From NCBI GenBank assembly GCA_033439265.1, contig JAVTVX010000016.1, positions 17,902,701 to 17,966,700 of the forward strand: a stretch of DNA of 64,000 nucleotides. Reading direction: 5' to 3'. The notes beneath the pieces are model-generated. The model did not search any database, was not told the DNA's origin, and was given only the letters and a program-made list of their open reading frames with translations. Below are positions 13,568-24,497 of the stretch, piece after piece; position 1 is the first letter of the stretch; every line of letters begins with the position of its first letter. This DNA is from Dillenia suffruticosa. Lineage: Eukaryota; Streptophyta; Magnoliopsida; Dilleniales; Dilleniaceae. The translations under genes were made by a program, and so were the position numbers.

Positions 13568-15016
13568 TGATAGGGGTTAAATTAGTGTAATATTTATGAT
13601 TGATATTACTTTATTTTTGAATATATATTATACTAATATTTATGTTTTGTGATATTTTATATGGTAGGATTGATGGAGGGAGCTTATTAAGGAAAGTGAA
13701 GAAAAATGAGCTAAATTGGAGTAATTATACAAAAGATGGAAAATTGGACAGTAATGCTCTTTTATTAGCACGTGGGCACGTTGATTATAAGAGGCAATCC
13801 AAAATTTACTATAGTAAAATTTCCTTTCCCAATTGCACATTCAAGAGGAAATTGGGATAGAATTGAAGAGATTGAAGATTTGGTTCCATTCCTAATATTT
13901 AAGGATAGGAAATTTTGAAAATTTAACTCTCAAGTTATTTTATTTCTTAGAGTATTATTTTTAGGAGTTTTCCCTTCTTTATTAATTGAAAAAGGAAGGG
14001 ACTCCATTTTTTTTAGGGTTACACTCCTATATATATAGGAGTGTTACATAATTGTTTTGGAGGGGGAGGTGTGCAGCCCTGGGGCTGTAGCCGGCAGCCT
14101 TAGGAAGATGAATATTCCCTTGGTTTTGGACTTGAGAAGGGACACATTTTGGTGAAAAAAAGCAACAGCCGGGAAATACACTTTTCTTCTTGTTAGTTCA
14201 CATTCTTTCCAACATCAATAAAATCATTTCAGCGAGTTTTTTTTTTCTTTTCCATGTTTTATTTTTAATTTATTCTTCCAGTCAAAGATTTATTGAAGTC
14301 TTGATTTTCGATGACTGTGAGATCTAATTGGGCAGATTAATTCAACATATTATAGGTATTTATTTAATTCATGAACTTCATGGATCATGATTTTCTAGGG
14401 TTTATTGAATAGTGGACAATATTTAGAATAATCTACAACCATTTAAAAATGGCAAGGTTTGTTTGTTTTTAATAGAGTGGTGAATGGCTTCTATGTTATG
14501 GAATGGAATAATCTAATTTCAGCAATCTCGGTGTGTATTTGTCACTTAGAATTGGGTCTCTCTAGATCTTAATGCTATCGAAATATTAAATCTAACGAAA
14601 GTCTCTTGGGTTGTCTTTCGATTAAGGAAGTAATTAACAATGATATCTTAATTACCGAAGAAGTAAGGAAAGATTAGTCATTTCGTGATGTTTAACGGTT
14701 ATAACCAATTTATCTATGGTTGTTGAAATATTTAGTTAGATCGATGATCAATCGCATGAAATCAAGGTGAAAATAATTTCTTTGACTAGACTTTCTTTTC
14801 ATTGATATTTTCACTTTTAATTGATAGTATTTAATTTTCTTATTTTAGTTAATTTTATTTATTTTGTTAGTTTTAGATAATTTCTCAAACCACCCACATC
14901 CATATTTTCCTTAAAGAAGATAAATCCACCCTTCCCTGTGGATTTGACCCTCCTTGTACTTACTCATATTATTTGAAGTAGGAAAATTTTATTTTTTATT
15001 GGATTGACGCCCACCA
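13568..15016 (+). mobile_element. Solo LTR with 5-bp target duplication
   Basis: The segment starts TGATAGGGG, ends CCACCA, and is flanked on both sides by CAAAG (13563-13567 and 15017-15021). Internally it reads like an LTR on the plus strand: a TATATATA-containing promoter-like region near 14030-14045, a later segment with CGAAAG-type motifs, and a CCCTGTGGATTTGACC motif near its 3' end that is common in plant gypsy LTRs. No gag-pol adjoins it, so it is most simply a solo LTR left by LTR-LTR recombination. It sits inside another TTGGTCAACTG-rich sequence, parts of which lie on both sides. The exact clade is uncertain. Confidence 0.72.
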
Positions 15017-15077
15017 CAAAGTAATGCAATGGTTGAACAGATAGGTTGGTCAGATGAACATATAAGCTTGCACATGC

Positions 15078-15165
15078 TTGGTCAGTCGACCGAGTACCTT
15101 GGTTGGTACACCGAGTGCCTTGGTTGATTGACCAAGTGCTTTGGTCGGTTGACCGTGTGCTTTCT
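15078..15165. repeat. 21-bp minisatellite rich in GGT(C/T)G(A/G)(C/T)
   Basis: About four degenerate head-to-tail units of the type CCGAGTGCCTTGGTTGGTTGA. Related words (TTGGTCAACTG, GGTCAGTC) recur at 13440-13540 on the other side of the solo LTR, so both belong to one older sequence that the LTR split. Confidence 0.7.
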
Positions 15166-15309
15166 ATATGCTGAATTTTCATGCTATGCTTGGGATAGTC
15201 GATTATGTTCATGCTTTCTATTTAAGTTAAGGACTGTTAACTCATATTAATATGTTCTTTAAATTGTTTTGCTTATCATTAAAACCTAAGCATGCCAATA
15301 GGACAGTTG

Positions 15310-18300
15310 CCCTAATTTATGTCAAAAAATTACACAGGAGAAGTATGAGTTGATTGCCCTTTTACATGTAAGAAAGAGAGTGAAGTGGAAAAGACTGTTC
15401 CACCCTAAAGAGAAGATTATTCTCTATATTTTCTCAATTTTTCTTCATATTTCAAATGAGAGACAAGAGAGGTTGTTAGTTATATATGCCCACGTGGACA
15501 TTTTGAATATGGGTAGTTATGGACATTTTTGAATAAGGGTAGTTATCCCAAAGTAACTCCCTGGCATGTCTCCCTCTCCCATGATTCTCTCTCTCCCTCT
15601 CCGGTATGTGTGTGGAAAATGGGAAGGTTACTTTTCATTCATGCCAATGATGCCTTCATGGTGTCTTCCACAAAAGTCGAGGAAAGGTTCAATGTTCAGA
15701 AAAATAATAAAGGCAATTGGGACTATACACGAAGAACTAATTGCCTAGAGTGAAATTGAGAGCACGGAAAATATTCTTACAATGAGAATTGTTTCGAGGG
15801 TTCGAGAAATTTTTGCGAATGAAAATTTCTCCCGTTGTTGGAGATCACTGGACTTTGGGTTGAGGTGTCATGAAATAGTGATGGTGGTTCGATTTTCGTG
15901 ATCACCATCCTAACCGAGCGATCCGTACTAGAGATTATGCGATTTCTGTTGATTTATTGAAGCCCTACATATCGAAATATTTATACCAAAATTCCAAACT
16001 TTTAATTTATATGTTTCCGCATGCATATATAATGTAATAAATCCTTCAACGGTATCAGAGCTACATTGGATTTATTTATTAAAATAATTTTTCAGAATTT
16101 TTTTTGGGCATAAAAATGAGGGTCAATAAATCTGGGACTCAGATCACGGATGCGTTTCGTGAATCTGATTATACCATGATATTGCCCATGATATGTAGAT
16201 CACGAATATATTTTTTTGTAATTTTGGGATCATATTAAGGCCATAATATTTGAAGCCAAATTTTCGAACCCTAATGGTAACCGAAACTTGAAATCTTAGA
16301 TTTGTCGAGTTAGTGGACTAGTTGATCCAAGAAAATGGCATAAATGTGTTTCTTACATTCTGATCTACATTTTGGCATATAAATTGTGAATTTTGGATGT
16401 CGGAAAATGGATTTTTTAATTCGGCCACAAAGGGCTGAAACTTTAAATATTATTTTGCCATATTAGGGCTTAAATCATTCAATAAATTGTGTTTAAAATA
16501 ATTTTGGAAGTTTGATTATAATTTTCCGATGAAAAATACGTCAAAAATTGGCCAAAAATGGGATTTCCAGCAGCCGGGTCAAAAGGATCCAGTTACAGAA
16601 CCCTTCGGGTGGAGAAGAAAAGTACTGAACCATCAGGCGCGTGAACAGTGTCTGGCTTCCTGGGTCGGATCCGACCCAGACACCGACCCGCTCCATACCT
16701 GTTAAAAAAACGACTACAGGTGTAGGTGCTTGGAATCGAACCCAAGATGGCGCGGCTTGTGTGGGCACCTCTGTCACGGACCCAAGTAATAAACTCAAGC
16801 CCAATAAGAGAGCTTAACCCAAAAGATCAACCTGTTGAGTGAAAGAGCCTATTGGACTTAAGTACTATTTTATGATTTCTTGGAGATCCGATATGGGATT
16901 CGTAACAACCTCATTCCACCAAGCCACAACATGTGGCTGTAGCAAATCGTATCTCATAAACTATATACCTCCTTCTTGTGAGCGTCCTACACAGCAGCAT
17001 GCTGCAGCGTGTGCAAGCGCATGGATAGCTCGGGCGTGGACCGGGTCAGTTTGTACCCGGATCAGTGCCCAACCCGGATATGCACCCGACCTGCAAACCC
17101 AAGTTGGTTCACGGGAGATGCATGACAGACGCGCCGCACATCTGGTGTGTGTGCCAGACAAAAACTAGCGCGTGAGGGATGTGCTGCCGGCGCGTTAGGA
17201 CCCCGCCGGCCCGTTAGGACCCCGCCGGCGCGTCAGGTCGTTTGGAATTGAATTTTTTCAATTTTCTATAGGTTTTATATTCACATTCGTGATTTTTTGT
17301 GGGTTTTTTTTTTATGTGCCGAATCTAATTCCGAATGGTAAGATGCGATTCCGATTGGTGGTGTATGATGTCAGTTAACTCATACACACAAATTAGGGTT
17401 TATACTCGAATTATTTGGGATTTGTTGATTCGAATGGTACATAAAATATAAAAATAAGTATCAATAAGTCACCAAAGTCTATCTAACTGTATAGAATACT
17501 GTCTTAATAGCAAAGGTGATAAATTGAATGGTGTCAAATATAAGATTTTACGTCAGTAGATTCAGTTTATTCTTAAGGAGTAAGATCTATATGAAATTTT
17601 GAGGTATGAGATGGTGGACCCCAGGTAGGGTACCACACCTCAATATAGAGGTGATAATGAGATATATTGTGCATTGAAAAAAAAATGATAGCCAAATTAG
17701 GCAATGCTTATCGATGGAGAGCACAATGATTTGATCCCGGTCTATGAATAATATCCTATGGCTATGTCGATTAGACTCACTATAAAAGAGTATTATGGTG
17801 CTCTTTCAGCTCTTGAGGTGAGGATGTTGATTTATAAGTTTATAACTTATAATAAAAGGATTGATCATACAATGAAATAACATTTGATACAAATGTCGAG
17901 TATGATCTCCAAGTTGAGGGATACAGGTGAGTCTATTTCGGATGTGTTACAGGTACTGGGTGTGATCTAGTTTTTTACCTGATTCATGGGAGATCATGAA
18001 AATCTGTGTCATGTTCAACGACAGTATTCGTACTTTCGCTGCTGTGAGCAAACATTGTGATCTCAAGGAGGAGCATCTAGAGACAAGTAGGCCACACTCG
18101 GATCATGCTCATGCAACGGAGTCGAGTAAGGACTCCCATGGCGCAAAGCCAACAGCATGAGCATGTGAAGTAGATCTAAGGTCCAAGCAATAAGAAACCA
18201 TCCGAGAATACCAACAACGAGGTACAAAAGCGCAAGAGAAGAAATTTGATAAGACAAATGTAAAGTACTACCTGAGGTAGACTTTGGTCATTTCGCTTGT

Positions 18301-18350
18301 AAGTATTACGAGTAAAAAGAATATCTTTTTTCTTTACGTGGTTTAAAATT
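15310..18350 (+). mobile_element. Ty1/copia relic: LTR, leader and gag
   Basis: A probable 5' LTR ends in CA at 16048. It is followed directly by GGTATCAGAGC (16051-16061), the classic primer-binding site for initiator tRNA-Met. A leader of about 1.4 kb follows and then a decayed gag (about 17490-18300) whose remnants read like the copia UBN2-type gag (LNGVKYKI-like start; an EYYG..S..ALE-like middle; a GHFACKYY-like knuckle near 18285-18305). The pol and the 3' LTR are absent. The LTR start is uncertain (15300-15480). Many breaks; a fossil. Confidence 0.8.
16540..17250. other. GC-rich leader segment of the copia relic
   Basis: This part of the leader is far more GC-rich than its surroundings. 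At about 17185-17242 it holds a short tandem repeat built on GCCGGCGCGTTAGGACCCC (three partial copies). A TGTCACGGACCC word at about 16772 could mark a separate small insertion, but its other end cannot be defined. Confidence 0.5.
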
Positions 18351-19627
18351 TGTCTCATTTATTGTGATACTCACTGATTTTTTGTCGGTAAAAATTTGTC
18401 GTTGATACTAATTTTTCTAGTAATGGTTGTGACATCGGACAGATTTGGGATCAAAGAAGGGGCCACCTTCAAGGCCGGGCTCAAGTGAAAGAAACATTTC
18501 CGTGGCCCTCAGTCAAGCCCACTGGGTGCCACTTGAAATGGATTTGTTGCCGGTAGAATTTCATTTTTCTGGAAGGGCCGTTACACCTTTGCAAGTGCGT
18601 TTTTCAAGACTTTCATTAAAGGCAAAATCTTAATTATTTGGTAAAAGTAAAAGCAATTCCGACTTTAAGATCACCCCTAAATTACTTTCATTTGAATGGA
18701 TTTAACCAGCCATATTAGCATCATACAGGACAATAAAACCTCTCGATCAAAATAGTTTCAGAATAAATTGACACGATGGCACTAACGAGGTCGGTCAAAC
18801 CCGTTCACTGAAATAATTTTAAAATAATAATAATAATAAAATGGAGATTATTCATAATTTTAACACCATAATCCGGATTTTCTTTATCAAGTGCAAAATT
18901 TTGAGTTTTGTGCTTAATATCTCCACCCCAAAAGAAAAAAAAAAAAAGAAAAAGAAAAAGAAAAGAAAATTTTGCGTGTGCGCGCCTGTGAGAAGGTGTC
19001 AACGTAATTTTTGAAAAAAATAATTGAAAGGTGGATGAAAATGATGCAAGATTATTGGTCATGTAGATAATGTGGGCTCTTATATGTTCCTCTAAAGTGT
19101 TTAGGGTAGTGGGGAGAGCACATTTTCTTGGACCCAAAATTTATAATTAAATGAAGATGTTGATTCATTCCACAAATTCCCATCTCTACAAATTTTTGCC
19201 TTGTTTCTTTTAAAAAGCCTAACCAATTTTTAATTGTTTGTGTCATCTAAAAGTCCATACAAAAAGACATACAAGAGATATCCCACTTGAGATTTTCTTC
19301 ACCTTAGAGGGCTATCATGGGTCAAAATGAAAATTACAAGCGGTAGGTGGGACAAATCTCAATCTCAAGTGATTTTTGTGGTTTGAGGTTAATGATAATA
19401 CTACTTTCTTTGTTCATGTTGAAGACAAAGTTTTAGCTTTTATATCCCACTTTACATCAAACTCAAACCTTAACCAAAAAGGAAATGGGCAAACACTCAT
19501 ACCCCATAAATTGCAAAGTGAAAAATGCCTTTTAAAAGAAAACCCATCAAACCCTCCTTCAATGCTAATAAGGATTCAGAATTTAGCAATGTACAGGCAA
19601 TTGGTACGCTAGGATAGCTTTTGATTC
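18351..19627. other. Unassigned stretch
   Basis: No gene or mobile element can be supported. It has a polypurine A/G tract at about 18930-18968 and otherwise unremarkable AT-rich DNA. Confidence 0.45.
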
Positions 19628-19830
19628 CCTTTTTTTTTTTTCACTGCCGGTATCCAGAATCATATTTTAATTAATTCGATTTGAAACGATCCCTATTTAG
19701 AGGACGATTCTCTCAATATAGTTTTTTTATTTCTAAATTTTAAACTCGAGATTAATTAAGAAATTTAATACCACATTTCACTAAATTAATTATATATTGG
19801 TTTTAAGTCTCCCAATATAGTCTTTTCAAT
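19628..19830 (-). mobile_element. SINE, minus strand, with poly-A at the left
   Basis: The complement ends in a TCTGGATACCGGCAGTG-like tail followed by an A-run (T-run at 19631-19641), the same 3' end seen in the other SINEs of this window. The 5' end is not resolved and no target duplication was found. Confidence 0.55.
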
Positions 19831-20820
19831 AAGGAGCCCTCCCCACTATTATTCTCCTTCTTTTATTAATTTTAACATGAAGTTACTGTTAACAAGAGTT
19901 TGATTTTCAAAATTTTCATAAACGAAGAATGTTTCTTCGTTGGTTTTAGAGACAAACGAATGTTATATACAATATTATTTATTTAAAATAATGATAGCCC
20001 ATTGCCGACTCCCAGTATTTCATTCTCAGTCATCTTGTACTAATTGAGTCCACTTAAACATGGGTCTATCAATCTCCCACGAGGACACACCCATTCTGGG
20101 TGATTGGCATCCCTTACTAACATTAGATGTTTTCGATGATGTAAGACACAATCTTAATCTTTGCACAAAGAGAGAGAGATGTATATGTCTTGAGAAAAAA
20201 GATTATGCCTTCCATGTTAGACTGTAAATGAATTATTTATGGTTCTATGGATCCGCAGAATCCAAGATAGTGGAAGACCCCAGTTGGGAGCTCCACTTGT
20301 AGGACAATCAGATTCCTCCTTGAAATTCCTTCCATGACGGTTCTTTTCAATCTCAAGATGCTCATTGCAGAATTATAAACAGTGGTCTACTCACCCATTG
20401 ATGCCAAATAATATATCCATAGAGAGAGAGAGAGAATTGAAATTTGGTTCACATTCTTGTCTTAGTCAAGTCCTACCATCTCTCCTCTTGAAAACTTTTC
20501 TTACTCTATTAACAGTTCAAGGCCTTAAATTGGAAAAAAAAAAAAAAAAAAAAAGAACTCACATTAATTCTTTTTTGAGGTAAATGGTCTAATCAAGTTG
20601 AACCTGACCTGGTAAAGCCCAAGTCAAACGGTACCATTATTTAGGTGATTGAATCTGGAAAAACAAAATTTAGCAACTCCCAAAATATAGTATTTTGCAC
20701 AAAAATTACATACTTTATTACAATTTTACAATTTTCTTTCAAAAAAAATGAAAATTTATATCTTTTTATTTATATTTGAGAAAATTGTTTTATATTCAAA
20801 TTCATTCTTCAACATCAAAT
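19831..20820. other. Unassigned stretch
   Basis: AT-rich DNA with an AG run at about 20406-20417 and a 20-base A-run at about 20534-20555. No gene is visible. Confidence 0.45.
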
Positions 20821-20830
20821 AATTTTGTTC

Positions 20831-20835
<5 letters not shown>

Positions 20836-20861
<26 letters not shown>
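20836..20861. repeat. CT microsatellite
   Basis: About 13 CT dinucleotides in a row. Confidence 0.9.
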
Positions 20862-20866
<5 letters not shown>

Positions 20867-21105
20867 AGGAGAAGCGAGCAACGCCAAGACCTCCGATGTA
20901 GTTTTCTGGTGGTTTTCAAGCCATTGAGCCCGGAGCTCACATAGAATTCGTCAGGATTTCACAAAGCATCAACATAATCTATTTATTGCAAATTGTTCAT
21001 ACACTAACCATTTTACGAATTAAACCAAAAATTTTAATTACTATTTTTTGAGGGTGCAGAACTTTTAAATTCTACTTAAGCTTACAAATGCATGTTCATA
21101 CACTA

Positions 21106-21290
21106 ACATAGTGAAAAGGGCACTAGTACCCCACACCAAAAACCAGGGTTTGAGTCTTGATAGTGACAAAAACAACGTTGGGAGAGTTCCCTCCCGATTG
21201 GGATCCGATGGCAACTCGACCGAAATTAGTCGGAATAAAATTTCGGATATTCGGCGGTGGATCAAGTTGAGTGGACAAAAAAAATAATTT
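21106..21290 (+). mobile_element. tRNA-derived SINE
   Basis: It has an A-box-like TAGTGAAAAGGG start, a B-box-like GGGTTTGAGTC (about 21146-21157), a GAAATTAGTCGGAATAAAA body segment and a terminal A-run (21276-21283). The body is like that of the other SINEs in this window. Confidence 0.7.
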
Positions 21291-21470
21291 ATTTAAAAGT
21301 TGCAAAACATTTAATATGTGAAATATTTAGGTGACTTTTGAACGATACAAAGGCCTCACCTAAGGTTACCGATTAAAACAGGTGTAGAAAAATCCATATT
21401 TCTGATGGATGTTGAAGGAGAAGGTCGATGACTGAAAATAAAATGGCCTCAAAAAACAATAGACACAATT

Positions 21471-21543
21471 TTTTTTTCTTATTTGATCAAGTATCCACGA
21501 CTTGATTAATCCGATTTGAATAATTATAAATTCTAATATAAAA
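21471..21543 (-). mobile_element. 3' fragment of a SINE abutting the tRNA array
   Basis: A T-run followed by CTTGATTAATCCGATTTGAATAATTATAAA matches the 3' end of the SINE at 53825-53999. It is truncated exactly where the first unit of the tandem array begins. Confidence 0.6.
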
Positions 21544-21668
21544 ACTTGCTCTCCTAGTGCCTACATTAATCATGACTTGTACTCGGACAAAGAATAGTCA
21601 AGGCCCTAACTCATCATTTAACCAATCATTTAACTAGCTTTACCTGGCCATTAGATGTGACATTCCAA

Positions 21669-21738
21669 GCACATATGGTGTAGTGGTATCATAGTACCCT
21701 CCCACAGAACTGACTGGAATTTGATTCCTAGATGCGCA
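21669..21738 (+). pseudogene. tRNA-Gly(CCC)-like unit 1
   Basis: Nearly full length (70 bases) with loop CTCCCAC. The 3' half of the anticodon stem is disrupted (AGAAC) and so is the T-stem. Confidence 0.85.
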
Positions 21739-21901
21739 TGTATGTGTATTTTTCATTTTTGTTTAGTAAATAAAATTTTCTCAAAAGAAACTTGCTCTCT
21801 TAGCACCTACATTAGACACGACTTGTGCCCAACAAAGAATAGTCAATGTCTTAACTGATCATTTAACTAGTTTTAACTAGCTATTAGATGTGACATTCCA
21901 A

Positions 21902-21973
21902 GGACATCTGGTGTAGTGGTATCATAGTAACCTCCCATGGTTCTAACCGGGGGTTTGATTCCCCGAATGTGCT
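21902..21973 (+). pseudogene. tRNA-Gly(CCC)-like unit 2
   Basis: Full length with anticodon CCC. The T-stem is intact but the variable region has an extra base and the acceptor stem is mismatched (GGACATC against AATGTGC). Confidence 0.85.
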
Positions 21974-22085
21974 TGCATGTATTTTTTTCATTTTCTTTTC
22001 ATAAATAAAATTTTCTCAAAAATAACTCGCTTTCCCAACGCCAACATTAACCGGCTTTAACTTGCCATTAGATGTGACATTCCAA

Positions 22086-22128
22086 GCACATTTGGTGTAT
22101 TGTTAACATAGTATTCCCCGGATACACA
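22086..22128 (+). pseudogene. tRNA-Gly-like unit 3, internally deleted
   Basis: Only 43 bases. The sequence jumps from CATAGTA straight to TTCCCCGGATACACA, losing the anticodon loop and the 5' T-arm. The same junction recurs in units 6 and 11. Confidence 0.85.
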
Positions 22129-22270
22129 TGCATGTGTATTTTTTCATTTTTCTTTTGTAAATAAAATTTTCTCCAAAAATATATGCCCTCTCTTATTCGT
22201 GGCAAAGAATAATCAAAGTCCTAACTGATCATTTAACCAGCTTTAACAGCAATTAGATGTGACATCTGTA

Positions 22271-22341
22271 GTGCATCTAGTATAGTGGTATCATAGTACC
22301 CTCCCATGATATTGTCTGGGGTTTGATTTCCCAAATGTGCA
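22271..22341 (+). pseudogene. tRNA-Gly(CCC)-like unit 4
   Basis: Full length, 71 bases, anticodon CCC. The anticodon stem is GTACC/GATAT (mismatched) and the acceptor is weakened by transitions at former CpG sites. Confidence 0.85.
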
Positions 22342-22477
22342 TGCATGTCTATTTTTCATTTTCCTTTCTTAAATAAAATTTTCTCAAAAAAAAAATCGCT
22401 CTCACTTGTGCCCGACAGTCAAGGTCATAATTGGTCATTTAAACAGCTTTAACAAGTCATTAGATGTAATATTCCTA

Positions 22478-22525
22478 GCGCATCCTCCCACGATATTGAC
22501 TGGGGTTCAATTCCCCGAATGAGCA
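22478..22525 (+). pseudogene. tRNA-Gly-like unit 5, D-arm deleted
   Basis: GCGCATC is joined directly to CTCCCAC, removing the D-arm and the 5' anticodon stem. The T-stem and 3' acceptor strand remain. Confidence 0.85.
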
Positions 22526-22686
22526 TGTGTATAGTTTTCATTTTCCCTTTGTAAATAAAATTTTTTGGAAAGAAACTCAGTCTCCCATTGCCTACATTAG
22601 ACATAACTTGTGCCCATCAAAGAATAGTTAAGGTCCTAACTAGTCATTTAATCAGCTTTAACTGGCCATTAGATATGACATTCCAA

Positions 22687-22729
22687 GCGTATTTGTTGTA
22701 ATGGAATCATAGTATTCCCCGGATACGCA
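22687..22729 (+). pseudogene. tRNA-Gly-like unit 6, internally deleted
   Basis: It has the same CATAGTA-TTCCCCGG junction as unit 3, leaving 43 bases. Confidence 0.85.
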
Positions 22730-22871
22730 TGCATGTGTATTTTTCACTTTCCTTTCATGATTAAATTTTTCCTGAAAGAAACTCACTGTCACTTCTACCC
22801 GGAAAAAAATAGTCAAGGTCCTAACTATTTATTTAACCAGATTTAACTGGCCATTAAATGTAACATTCCAA

Positions 22872-22942
22872 ACGCATCTGATGTGGTGGTATCATAGTAC
22901 CCTCCTACAGTATTGATGATGGTTTGATTCCCTAAATGCACA
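22872..22942 (+). pseudogene. tRNA-Gly-like unit 7
   Basis: Full length. The loop is CTCCTAC, so the anticodon would read CCT; the T-stem and anticodon stem are both broken. Confidence 0.8.
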
Positions 22943-23100
22943 TGCATGTAAATTTTCATTTTCCTTTCGTAAATAAAATTTTCTCAAAAGAAACTCTCTC
23001 AATACCTACATTAAACACGACTTGTGCCCGGTAAAGAATAGTCAAGGTCTTAACTGATCAATTAACTAGCTTTACCAGCAATTAGAAGTGGCAATCCCAA

Positions 23101-23171
23101 GCGCATTTAGTATAGTGGTATCATAGTACCCTCCCACAATATTGACTTGAGTTAGATTCCCCGAATGTGCA
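23101..23171 (+). pseudogene. tRNA-Gly(CCC)-like unit 8
   Basis: Full length, 71 bases, loop CTCCCAC. The 3' anticodon strand (AATAT) and the T-stem (TTGAG) no longer pair. Confidence 0.85.
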
Positions 23172-23313
23172 TGCATGTACATTTTTCATTTTCCTTTCAT
23201 AAATAAAATTTTCTCAAAAGAAACTCACTCTCACTTGTGCCTGACAAAGAATAGTTATCGTCCTAACCGGTCATTTAACCAGCTTTAACTGGCCATGAGA
23301 TATGACATTCCAA

Positions 23314-23375
23314 GTGCAACTCATATAGTGGTACCCTCCCACGGTACTGACCGAAGTTGGATTCCCGGATGCACA
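23314..23375 (+). pseudogene. tRNA-Gly(CCC)-like unit 9, shortened
   Basis: The anticodon loop CTCCCAC is intact and GTACC/GGTAC can pair, but about nine bases of the D-arm region are missing and the T-stem is mutated. Confidence 0.85.
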
Positions 23376-23539
23376 AGCGTGTGTTTTTTTCATTGTCCTT
23401 TAGTAAATAAAGTTTTCTCAAAAGAAACTCATTCTCCTAGTGCCTAAATTAGACATAACTTGTGCCTGACAAAGAATAGTCAAAGTCCTAACTAGTTATT
23501 TAACCATCTTTTAACTCGCCATTAGATGTGACATTCCAA

Positions 23540-23592
23540 GCACATCTAATGTAGTGGTATCATAGTACTCTCTCACGGTATAGACCAGAGTC
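23540..23592 (+). pseudogene. tRNA-Gly-like unit 10, 3' end lost
   Basis: The body breaks off in the T-arm and fuses directly to the spacer of the next unit (CTGCATTAGACACGAC), as expected from unequal exchange within the array. Confidence 0.8.
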
Positions 23593-23685
23593 TGCATTAG
23601 ACACGACTTGTGCCTGACAAAGAATAGTCAAGGTCCTAAATGGTCATTTAACTAGCTTGGACTGGCATTACATATGACATTCAAA

Positions 23686-23728
23686 GCGCATTTGGTGTAA
23701 TGGTACTATAGTATTCCCCGAACGTGCA
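23686..23728 (+). pseudogene. tRNA-Gly-like unit 11, internally deleted
   Basis: Third copy with the CATAGTA-TTCCCC type of deletion (43 bases), here with a mutated D-arm. Confidence 0.83.
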
Positions 23729-23858
23729 TGCATGTGTATTTTTCATTTTCCCTTTGTAAATAAAATTTTCTCGAAAGAAATTCACTCTCACTTGTTCTGT
23801 CATGGTCCTGACCGGTCATTTTACCAGCTTTAACTGGATATTAGATGTGACATTCTTA

Positions 23859-23929
23859 GCGCATCTAGTGTAGTGGTATCATAGTACCGTACCACGGTAG
23901 TGACCGGGGTTTGATTCCCCCAATTTGCA
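23859..23929 (+). pseudogene. tRNA-Gly-like unit 12, anticodon ACC
   Basis: Full length, with a perfect GCGCATC start. The loop is GTACCAC, giving anticodon ACC (still glycine). One mismatch in the anticodon stem, one in the T-stem, and a broken 3' acceptor strand (AATTTGC). Confidence 0.85.
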
Positions 23930-24059
23930 TGCATGTGTATGTTTCGTTTTCCTTTCGTGAATAATGAAACTAGCTCTCACATGTGCCTAGCAGTAAATGG
24001 TCAAGGTCCTAATTGGTCATTTAACTAGCTTTAACTGGTAATTAGATGTGACATTCCAA

Positions 24060-24130
24060 GCGCATCTGGTCTAGTGGCATCATAGTACCCTCCCATGGTA
24101 CTGACCGGGGTTAGATTCACCGAATACGCA
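24060..24130 (+). pseudogene. tRNA-Gly(CCC)-like unit 13, best preserved
   Basis: Full length, with an intact GCGCATC strand and an intact anticodon stem GTACC/GGTAC around CTCCCAT. It has one T-stem mismatch, two acceptor mismatches, and TTAGATT for TTCGATT in the T-loop. It is the copy closest to a functional gene, but I would still call it a pseudogene. Confidence 0.8.
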
Positions 24131-24293
24131 TGCATGTGTATTTTTCATTTTACTTTGGTAAATAAAATTTTCTCAAAAGAAACTTGCTCTCTCAGCGCCT
24201 ACATTAGACACGACATGTGCCCGGCAAAGAATTGTCAAGGTCCTAATAGGTCATTTAACCAGCTTCAACTGGCCTTTAGATGTGACATTCTTG

Positions 24294-24356
24294 CTGCATC
24301 TGGTGTAGTGGCATCATAGTACCCCCATAATATTGACCGGGATCCCCGGATGCGCA
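24294..24356 (+). pseudogene. tRNA-Gly-like unit 14, shortened
   Basis: Its 3' acceptor strand GATGCGCA is perfect, but bases are lost in the anticodon loop and T-arm (63 bases). Confidence 0.83.
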
Positions 24357-24497
24357 TGCATTTATATTTTTCGTTTTCCTTTTGTAAATAAAACTTTTTG
24401 GAAAGAAACTTGCTCTCACTTGTGCCTGGCAAAAAATAGTCGAGGTCTAACTAGTCATTTACCTAGCTTTATCTGGCCATTAGATGTGACATTCCAA

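Noticed and set aside
16961-17168. Cys/Ala-rich frames in the GC-rich copia leader
   Set aside because: Open only because stop codons are rare in GC-rich DNA; no conserved feature.
18805-19246. Minus-strand frames at 18805-19246
   Set aside because: Low-complexity phenylalanine runs from an A/G-rich tract; no conserved feature.
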